Of a stretch of 12,716 nt of DNA, positions 7,008-12,716 are shown one piece after another (position 1 is the stretch's first letter; every line of letters begins with the position of its first letter). Where the stretch lies: positions 1 to 12,716 of the forward strand of contig JBFZCW010000189.1 in the NCBI GenBank assembly GCA_041307765.1, given 5' to 3'. The stretch comes from DYRB01 sp041307765 (GTDB lineage: Bacteria; Pseudomonadota; Gammaproteobacteria; Chromatiales; Chromatiaceae). The notes below the pieces were generated by a model that saw only the letters and a program-made list of their open reading frames with translations, was not told the origin of the DNA and did no database searches. The position numbers and the translations under genes are program-made.

Positions 7008-9794
7008 ATGACCGAGATCAGCCGTGCCGCCCTGTTCGGCAAGCTCAATCCCCTGGCCTACAGGGCCATCGAGAGCGCCACCGTCTTCTGCAAGATGCGC
7101 GGTAATCCATACGTGGAGCTGGTGCACTGGCTCAATCAGATTCTCCAGAACCAGGACTCGGACCTGCACCGCATTGTCCGCCAGTTCGGCCTGGACCCGG
7201 CGGGGTTGGCCCGGGACTTCACCGACAGCCTGGACCGCCTGCCCAGGGGCTCCCGATCGATCTCGGACCTGTCCTCGGACGTCGAAGAGGCGGTAGAGCG
7301 GGGCTGGACCTACGGCACCCTGATGTTCGGGGAGTCCCAGGTGCGGACCGGCCACCTGATGGTCGGCATCCTGAAGACCCGGGGCCTGCGCAGCGGGCTG
7401 CTCGGTATCTCCCGGCAGTTCGACAAGGTCGTCACCGACACCCTGACCGACCGCTTCGCCGAGATCGTCGCCGGATCCCCGGAGGACCGGATGATTGCAA
7501 GCGACGGATTCCACCTGGGCGCCGGCGCGGCCCCTGGCGAGGCGAGCGGGGCCATGGCCCCGGCCCAGATGGGCAAGCAGGAGGCACTCAAGCAGTTTTC
7601 CATCGACCTCACCGAGCGCGCGCGCAAGGGCGAGTTGGACCCCATCGTGGGGCGCGACGAGGAAATCCGCCAGCTCGTGGACATCCTCATGCGTCGGCGC
7701 CAGAACAACCCCATCCTCACCGGCGAGGCGGGTGTGGGCAAGACCGCCGTCGTCGAAGGCTTTGCGCTCCGGATCGCCGCCGGGGACGTCCCGCCGCCGC
7801 TGAAGGAGGTGTCCCTTCGCACCCTGGATGTGGGGCTGCTCCAGGCAGGCGCCAGCATGAAGGGTGAGTTCGAGAACCGGCTGCGCCAGGTTATTGAGGA
7901 GGTCCAGGCTTCACCCAAGCCCATCATCCTTTTTATCGACGAGGCCCACACCCTGATCGGCGCCGGCGGGGCCGCCGGCACCGGGGACGCGGCCAATCTG
8001 CTGAAACCCGCTCTGGCCCGCGGGACGCTCCGCACCGTCGCCGCCACCACCTGGAGCGAGTACAAAAAGTACATCGAGAAGGACCCGGCGCTCACCCGCC
8101 GCTTCCAGGTGGTTCAGGTGGACGAGCCGAGCGAGGAGAAGGCCATCCTGATGGTGCGGGGCATCGCATCCACCCTGGAGAACCACCACAAGGTCCAGCT
8201 CCTGGACGAGGGGCTGGAGTCGGCGGTGCGTCTCTCACATCGCTACATCCCGGCGCGCCAGCTCCCGGACAAGGCGGTGAGCCTGCTGGATACCGCCTGC
8301 GCCCGGGTCGCCATCAGCCAGTCCGCGGAGCCCCCGGAGGTGGAGGACTGCCGCCGCCGCATCGAGGGCCTGACCACGGAGCTTGCCATCATCGGCCGGG
8401 AGACCGCCGTGGGCGTCGAGACGGTGGAGCGCGCGCGCTCGGCCAGCGAGAAGCTTGCCACCGAACAGGAGCGCCTGGTGGGGCTCAAGGCCCGCTGGGA
8501 GTCCGAGCAGGGAGTGGTGCAACAGATCCTGGACCTGCGCGCGCAACTACGCGGAGGCGCGGCCCCGGTCGAGGGGACCGGGAGCCGCTTGGAGCAGGCA
8601 GCCAGCACCGCGGCGAGCAGCCCGGCAACCCCGTCGGAGGCTACCGCCGGCGCGGCGGCCCCTGAGACTGCCGCTGCCGTCCCAGGCCTGTCTGAGGCGG
8701 AGCGCGCCGCAACCCTGGAGAAGCTCCGCACCCTCCAGACCGAGCTCGCAGCACTGCAAGGCGAGCGCCCCCTGATCCTGCCGAGTGTCGATGCCCAGGC
8801 GGTCGCCTCAGTCGTCGCCGACTGGACCGGGATCCCGCTGGGCCGCATGGTCAAAGACGAGGTCAAGGCCGTGCTCGACCTGGCCGAGACCCTTAACAAG
8901 CGGGTCATCGGCCAGCGCCATGCGCTCGAAGCCATTGCCGCTCGCATCCAGACCTCCCGCGCCAAGCTCGACAACCCGAACAAGCCCATCGGAGTCTTCA
9001 TGCTCGCCGGCCCCTCCGGTGTGGGCAAGACCGAGACCGGGCTGGCACTCGCCGAGGCGCTTTACGGGGGCGAGCAGAACATCATCACCATCAATATGAG
9101 CGAGTTTCAGGAGGCCCACACGGTCTCCACCCTCAAGGGCGCACCGCCCGGCTATGTGGGCTATGGGGAGGGCGGCCTTCTCACCGAGGCGGTACGCCGC
9201 AAACCTTATAGCGTGGTCCTGCTCGACGAGGTGGAAAAGGCCCACCCGGACGTCCACGAGATCTTCTTCCAGGTCTTCGACAAGGGCTGGATGGAGGACG
9301 CCGAGGGGCGCTATATCGACTTCCACAACACCGTCATCCTGCTCACCACCAACGTGGGCACGGATCTCATCATGAGCATGTGCAAGGATCCGGAATTGCT
9401 GCCGGATGTGGAGGGGCTCTCCCAGGCATTGCGTGCGCCGCTCCTGAAGACCTTCCCGCCCGCACTCCTGGGGCGCATCGTCACCATCCCCTATTACCCT
9501 TTGAGCGATGAGATGCTGGCGACCATCATCCGGCTCCAACTCAACCGCATCGTGCGACGCATCGCCGACAACCACCGCGCCGCACTCAGTTACGACGACG
9601 CGGTGGTCGACCTGATCGCCAAACGCTGCGCCGAGGTGGAGAGCGGCGCGCGGGTGGTGGATGCGATACTGACCAATACGGTGCTACCGGCTATCAGTCG
9701 GGAGTTTTTGAACCGTACGATGGAGGGGAAGACGGTCGAGCGGGTCACCGTTGGCGTGGATGAATCAGGGTTCACCTACGGATTTGACGATTGA
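7008..9794 (+). CDS. tssH: ClpV/TssH AAA+ ATPase for sheath disassembly
   Basis: ClpV (TssH) is a hexameric double-ring AAA+ unfoldase that recognises the contracted sheath and pulls TssC apart so that TssB/TssC can be reused. The product is 928 residues. Order of parts: Clp N-domain (about 1-150), first AAA+ domain with Walker A GEAGVGKT (239-246), pore loop AGASMKGEFE (around 281-288), Walker B LFIDEAH (308-314) and an R-R pair at 364-365; a coiled-coil middle domain; an Ala/Pro/Thr-rich linker (about 516-560); second AAA+ domain with Walker A GPSGVGKT (668-675), pore loop GAPPGYVGYGEGG (711-723), Walker B LLDEVEKAH (738-746) and LLGRI with R823. All catalytic residues look intact. The ATG at 7008 has GGGAG (6997-7001) 6 bases upstream. 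The N-terminus (MTEISRAALFGKLNPLAYRA) and the TssC pairing identify it as ClpV rather than the housekeeping ClpB. Confidence 0.97.
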   Translation: MTEISRAALFGKLNPLAYRAIESATVFCKMRGNPYVELVHWLNQILQNQDSDLHRIVRQFGLDPAGLARDFTDSLDRLPRGSRSISDLSSDVEEAVERGWTYGTLMFGESQVRTGHLMVGILKTRGLRSGLLGISRQFDKVVTDTLTDRFAEIVAGSPEDRMIASDGFHLGAGAAPGEASGAMAPAQMGKQEALKQFSIDLTERARKGELDPIVGRDEEIRQLVDILMRRRQNNPILTGEAGVGKTAVVEGFALRIAAGDVPPPLKEVSLRTLDVGLLQAGASMKGEFENRLRQVIEEVQASPKPIILFIDEAHTLIGAGGAAGTGDAANLLKPALARGTLRTVAATTWSEYKKYIEKDPALTRRFQVVQVDEPSEEKAILMVRGIASTLENHHKVQLLDEGLESAVRLSHRYIPARQLPDKAVSLLDTACARVAISQSAEPPEVEDCRRRIEGLTTELAIIGRETAVGVETVERARSASEKLATEQERLVGLKARWESEQGVVQQILDLRAQLRGGAAPVEGTGSRLEQAASTAASSPATPSEATAGAAAPETAAAVPGLSEAERAATLEKLRTLQTELAALQGERPLILPSVDAQAVASVVADWTGIPLGRMVKDEVKAVLDLAETLNKRVIGQRHALEAIAARIQTSRAKLDNPNKPIGVFMLAGPSGVGKTETGLALAEALYGGEQNIITINMSEFQEAHTVSTLKGAPPGYVGYGEGGLLTEAVRRKPYSVVLLDEVEKAHPDVHEIFFQVFDKGWMEDAEGRYIDFHNTVILLTTNVGTDLIMSMCKDPELLPDVEGLSQALRAPLLKTFPPALLGRIVTIPYYPLSDEMLATIIRLQLNRIVRRIADNHRAALSYDDAVVDLIAKRCAEVESGARVVDAILTNTVLPAISREFLNRTMEGKTVERVTVGVDESGFTYGFDD

Positions 9795-9996
9795 ATACCC
9801 GCGCCGGTGACACCGAGTCGCGTCCGCTCCTTCCAATGTCCTTCTCGCGCCTACCGGTGCACCGGCACGCGGAGGGGCAGCAGGGACAAGTCCTCGCTGG
9901 TGTCGGCGCAGGCGCATCTGCTCAGGAATCGTCTGAGTCGGCGTCCGCCGCAGCGCCCTCGTCTATACTGACCGGAGTCCACAACCAGGCACGCCC
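9795..9996 (+). promoter_or_regulatory. clpV-vgrG gap with palindrome and weak -10-like box
   Basis: About 200 bp without a convincing gene separate clpV from vgrG, the longest gap in the window. It contains a perfect 12-bp palindrome CCGGTGCACCGG (9854-9865), a small inverted repeat CTCAG/CTGAG (9921-9925, 9933-9937) and TATACT (9964-9969), one mismatch from a sigma-70 -10 box, about 30 bases before the vgrG ATG. No good -35 box is seen 16-18 bases upstream of it. The gap suggests that vgrG and the adaptor may form a separately expressed unit, but the promoter call is weak. An open frame from a TTG at 9791 crosses the gap but has a composition unlike a protein and runs into vgrG in another frame. 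Confidence 0.25.
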
Positions 9997-12117
9997 ATGC
10001 CCTCAACCCAACGCCATCGGTCCCTTTCGGTCAACACGGCCCTCGGAGAGGACGTCCTGTTGCTGCGCAGCATGGAGGCCACGGAGCGCCTCGGCGCCCC
10101 GTTCGAGTACGAGGTGACGCTCCTCAGCGACCGCATCGATGTCCCTGCGGACGAGCTGTTGGGCACGCCGGCAACCGTGGCGCTGGAGTTGCCGGACGAT
10201 GAGCGACGATTCTTCAACGGCTACGTCAGCCGCTTCTCCCACACCGGATTCGATGGGTCCTATGCCGTGTACCAGGCCACCCTGGTCCCCTGGCTCTGGT
10301 TTCTGTCGCGCACTGCCGACTGCCGGGCCTATCAGGACAAGACAGCCCCCGATATCGTCAAAGAGATCTTCCGCGAGCACGGCTTCACCGACTTCGACGA
10401 GCGGCTCTCCGGCAGCTACCGGAATCGGACCTATTGCGTCCAGTATCGGGAGACCGACCTCAACTTCGTCAACCGCCTGCTCGAACACGAGGGCATCTAC
10501 TACTTTTTCGAGCACGTGGATGGGAAGCATACCCTGGTGCTCGCGGACAGCCGTAGCGCGCATTCGCCGGTCCCCGGCTACGAGAGCGTTCCCTATTACC
10601 CTCAAGGCTCAACGGCCCTGCGCAACGTCGATCACATCGACGACTGGACCCTGGACAAGGAGGTCCGTCCGGGGGCCTTCGCCCATAACGCCTACGACTT
10701 CACCGCACCGCGTAAAAGCCTGCTTGCCCGGCGTAGTGCCCCGAAAGGACACGCGCTGGCCGACATGGAAGTCTTCGACTTCCAGGGTGACTATACCGAG
10801 GCCGCCGATGGGGACGGGTATGCGCGAACCCGCCTCGAGGAGGTCCAGGCGAACCATGAGATCGCCCGCGCCGCAGGTAATGCGCGAGGCCTAGCCTGCG
10901 GGGCCCTTTTCACCCTGAACGGATACCAACGAGGGGACCAGAACCGCGAGTATCTCATCGTCTCCGCGAGCTATTCGCTGCAATCGGACGAATTCAAGAC
11001 TACGGGCTCGCTGGGCGGAGCACCGCTTTTTCGATGTACCCTCAGCGCCATCGACGCACAAGTCCCCTACCGGCCGCCTTACCTCACCATTAAGCCAGTT
11101 GTTAAGGGTCCCCAGACCGCCATCGTCGTCGGCAAGTCTGGCGAGGAGATCTGGACGGACAAGTACGGCCGGGTCAAGATCCAATTCCATTGGGACCGTT
11201 ACGGCAAGGCGGACGAGACCAGCTCCTGCTGGGTCAGGGTTGCCCAGGTCTGGGCCGGGAGCGGCTGGGGCGGGATCATGATCCCACGCATCGGCCAAGA
11301 GGTGATTGTCGATTTCCTGGAAGGCGATCCCGATCAGCCGATCGTCACCGGCCGGGTCTACAACGGCGAGTGCATGCCCCCCTACACCCTGCCGGGAGAA
11401 GGGACCAAGACCGCGCTGAAGACCTGCTCCAGCAAGGGAGGTGGCGGCTTCAACGAGATCCGCTTCGAAGACAAGAAGGGCTCGGAGCAGGTCTTCATCC
11501 ATGCCGAGAAGAACCAGGACGTTCGCATCAAGAACGATACGTTCGAGTGGGTCGGTAACGAGCAACACCTGATCGTCAGGTCGGACCAGCTTGAGGAGGT
11601 TGGCGGCGACAAGCACCTGGCCGTCAAGGGCGACCGGAACGAAAAGGTATCGGGTACCGTCTCCCTGGATGCGGGCATGGACCTCCAGCAAAAGGTCGGA
11701 ATGAAGCACGGCCTGGATGCAGGCATGGAGATCCACCTGAAGGCCGGCATGAACGTAATTATCGAGGCTGGGATGAGCATTACGCTCAAGGCCGGCGGCG
11801 GCTTCGTCGTGGTGGGTCCGGCGGGCGTCACCATCTCCGGAACGCCGGTACTGATCAATAGCGGCGGTTCCGCGGGCTCCGGCTCCGGGTGCTCCCCGGA
11901 CGCACCCAAGGCGCCAAAAGAAGCCGACGAGGCCGAGCCAGGGAAGGTGTCTAGTGCCCAGGCACCCACGCCGCCAACCACCACACCCCCGCCAAAGCAG
12001 CAGGTCAAGGCCATCGCCAGCGCGCAGGCGCAGACCCTGATGGCCGCTGCCGAGGCTGGGACCCCCTTCTGCGAGAAATGCGAGGCGGCGCGACGCGCCC
12101 AATCGGGCCAGTCCTAG
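9997..12117 (+). CDS. vgrG: VgrG spike protein with proline-rich, cysteine-containing C-terminal tail
   Basis: VgrG (TssI) is the trimeric spike at the tip of the Hcp tube and carries effectors into target cells. The product is 706 residues. The N-terminal gp27-like part includes SLSVNTALGEDVLLLRSMEA, FFNGYVSRFSHTG and ETDLNFVNRLLEHEGIYYFF. The gp5-type OB fold includes SGEEIWTDKYGRVKIQFHWD (381-400) and RIGQEVIVDFLEGDPDQPIV (431-450). The spike follows: octapeptide repeats over about 519-622, the clearest being AGM-x5 units at 559-598. The last 84 residues (623-706) are a Gly/Ser then Pro/Thr/Ala-rich tail ending with PFCEKCE (690-696), a C-x2-C pair; a further cysteine is C632. No enzyme domain is visible in the tail, so I read it as a docking extension for cargo or adaptor (inference). 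The start ATG has only a weak AGG (9987-9989), but the N-terminus matches the family. The next gene is a DUF4123 adaptor. Confidence 0.96.
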   Translation: MPSTQRHRSLSVNTALGEDVLLLRSMEATERLGAPFEYEVTLLSDRIDVPADELLGTPATVALELPDDERRFFNGYVSRFSHTGFDGSYAVYQATLVPWLWFLSRTADCRAYQDKTAPDIVKEIFREHGFTDFDERLSGSYRNRTYCVQYRETDLNFVNRLLEHEGIYYFFEHVDGKHTLVLADSRSAHSPVPGYESVPYYPQGSTALRNVDHIDDWTLDKEVRPGAFAHNAYDFTAPRKSLLARRSAPKGHALADMEVFDFQGDYTEAADGDGYARTRLEEVQANHEIARAAGNARGLACGALFTLNGYQRGDQNREYLIVSASYSLQSDEFKTTGSLGGAPLFRCTLSAIDAQVPYRPPYLTIKPVVKGPQTAIVVGKSGEEIWTDKYGRVKIQFHWDRYGKADETSSCWVRVAQVWAGSGWGGIMIPRIGQEVIVDFLEGDPDQPIVTGRVYNGECMPPYTLPGEGTKTALKTCSSKGGGGFNEIRFEDKKGSEQVFIHAEKNQDVRIKNDTFEWVGNEQHLIVRSDQLEEVGGDKHLAVKGDRNEKVSGTVSLDAGMDLQQKVGMKHGLDAGMEIHLKAGMNVIIEAGMSITLKAGGGFVVVGPAGVTISGTPVLINSGGSAGSGSGCSPDAPKAPKEADEAEPGKVSSAQAPTPPTTTPPPKQQVKAIASAQAQTLMAAAEAGTPFCEKCEAARRAQSGQS
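11551..11862 (+). repeat. octapeptide repeat array encoding the VgrG beta-helix spike
   Basis: Within vgrG, 13 consecutive 8-residue units (residues 519-622) follow a gp5-like V/A-x-G pattern. Examples are VGGDKHLA, VKGDRNEK, AGMDLQQK, VGMKHGLD, AGMEIHLK, AGMNVIIE and AGMSITLK. In phage T4 gp5 and VgrG such octads form the intertwined triple-stranded beta-helix needle. The register is unbroken up to GTPVLINS, after which the Gly/Ser-rich tail begins. The repetition is at protein level, not a DNA tandem repeat. Confidence 0.8.
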
Positions 12118-12159
12118 GGCTGAAGGCAGAACGCGACCCAGACCAACGGAGCCAGATTC

Positions 12160-12708
12160 GTGATCGACCAGACCCAAGTGCAAGCACTTCAGCGAACGCT
12201 GTCGGAGACCCGACAGCAGCTCTACGCCGTGCTCGACGGGGCGTCGATCCCCAATCTGCTCAGCCTGCTTTCCGAGCACGGGCTGTCCGGCGTCTGCCTA
12301 CTACCCGGAGAGTTGGACCCCGAGCTCGCGCAGGCGGCGCCTTACCTGGCCCAGTTGGATGCCCAGTCGCCGTTCGCGGAGCTGTTCCTGAGTCAGGGAT
12401 TGGGCAGGCATTGGGGCATCCTCGCTATGTCCAGCACGGATCTTCGCACCCTGCGCATGCATTTCCGTCAGCTCCTTTCGGTCTGGGATCCTGACGGAAA
12501 GCCGCTGTTCTTCCGCTATTACGACCCACGTGTCCTGCGCACCTACCTGCCGACCTGCAACAGTGGCGAGTTGCGGACCGTCTTCGGACCGGTCACGGCC
12601 TACTATCTAGAAGCGGAAACCGCGGGCAAGTTGCTGCGCTTCACCCTGGGGCCAGACGGGCTCGGCCAACAGCCGCTTGACCTGTCGAAATCCGCGTCCC
12701 CAGCCTAG
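12160..12708 (+). CDS. DUF4123 T6SS effector adaptor (Tap/TEC family)
   Basis: DUF4123 proteins (Tap-1/TEC/VasW type) are cytoplasmic adaptors that bind a particular effector and load it onto its cognate VgrG; they are not secreted. The product is 182 residues from a GTG start at 12160, supported by CGGAG about 8 bases upstream. Family-typical stretches are LYAVLDGASIPNLL near residue 21, PGELDPELAQAAPYLAQL, GRHWGI (82-87), then LRMHFRQLLSVWDPDGKPL and FFRYYDPRVLRTYLPTC (117-133) followed by FGPVTAYYLEAE. It lies 42 bp after vgrG in the same direction, the usual place between a VgrG and its effector. The C-terminus is short and ends SASPA. In the HSI-I locus of P. aeruginosa the gene cluster after vgrG1 uses a different (EagR/DUF1795) chaperone, so the cargo here is probably of another kind. 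Confidence 0.93.
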   Translation: MIDQTQVQALQRTLSETRQQLYAVLDGASIPNLLSLLSEHGLSGVCLLPGELDPELAQAAPYLAQLDAQSPFAELFLSQGLGRHWGILAMSSTDLRTLRMHFRQLLSVWDPDGKPLFFRYYDPRVLRTYLPTCNSGELRTVFGPVTAYYLEAETAGKLLRFTLGPDGLGQQPLDLSKSASPA

Positions 12709-12711
12709 GAG
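12707..12711 (+). promoter_or_regulatory. Shine-Dalgarno-like AGGAG at the window edge
   Basis: AGGAG overlaps the TAG stop of the DUF4123 gene and lies 5 bases before the end of the window. This is the right place for a ribosome site of a tightly coupled next gene starting just past base 12716. From the usual gene order vgrG-DUF4123-effector-immunity, that gene is expected to be the T6SS effector. Confidence 0.45.
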
Positions 12712-12716
12712 CCGAA

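Noticed and set aside
9791..10117. TTG-started + strand frame across the clpV-vgrG gap
   Set aside because: It begins inside the clpV stop region, runs into vgrG out of frame, lacks a ribosome site and has a Ser/Pro/Arg-rich shadow-like composition.
10891..12279. 462-codon open frame on the - strand opposite vgrG
   Set aside because: It is the mirror of GC-rich vgrG codons and the octad repeats; no recognisable protein and no ribosome site that would favour it over vgrG.

Overview
The window holds part of one type VI secretion system (T6SS) locus, all on the + strand: tssB (5' end cut by the window edge), tssC, hcp, tagJ, tssE, tssF, tssG, tssH/clpV, vgrG and a DUF4123 adaptor gene. From memory, this gene order matches the HSI-I locus of Pseudomonas aeruginosa (tssB1-tssC1-hcp1-tagJ1-tssE1-tssF1-tssG1-clpV1-vgrG1), the TagJ-containing clade usually called i3. 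High GC, strong GC bias at third codon positions and GTG/TTG starts fit a GC-rich proteobacterium. A gammaproteobacterium (Pseudomonas-like, or a purple sulfur bacterium such as a Chromatiaceae member) is the best guess, but the sequence alone does not settle it.

Layout: 1-1868 encodes the contractile sheath (TssB, TssC). 1986-2477 encodes the tube protein Hcp, set between two non-coding gaps that carry hairpins. 2578-3426 is the accessory gene tagJ. 3419-6896 is a tightly packed baseplate block (tssE, tssF, tssG) with overlaps or an 11-bp gap. 7008-9794 is the sheath-recycling AAA+ ATPase. After a gap of about 200 bp, 9997-12117 is the VgrG spike with a cysteine-containing C-terminal tail, followed by the DUF4123 effector-loading adaptor (12160-12708). 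A Shine-Dalgarno-like AGGAG sits on the last bases, so another gene, by context the effector, probably begins just past the edge. The membrane complex (TssJLM), TssK, TssA and the regulatory kinase/phosphatase/Fha genes are not in the window.

How they work together: TssE/F/G (with TssK elsewhere) form baseplate wedges around the VgrG spike. Hcp stacks as the inner tube and TssB/C polymerise around it. Contraction fires the tube and spike with its cargo, and ClpV disassembles the used sheath. DUF4123 proteins load a specific effector onto a cognate VgrG.

The most notable observation is that tssG is interrupted by an in-frame TAA at 6510-6512. The stop sits exactly where TssG proteins normally have a glutamine, and the remaining 127 codons are intact and clearly TssG-like. 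This is a one-base nonsense change (CAA to TAA), a sequencing error, or a readthrough/split arrangement. As written, an essential baseplate protein is truncated. Other points worth a look are a 12-bp GC-rich hairpin just after hcp, a leader with a hairpin and mini-ORF before clpV, and the VgrG tail plus DUF4123 pair pointing to an unseen effector. I found no tRNA, rRNA, CRISPR, insertion sequence or attachment site.
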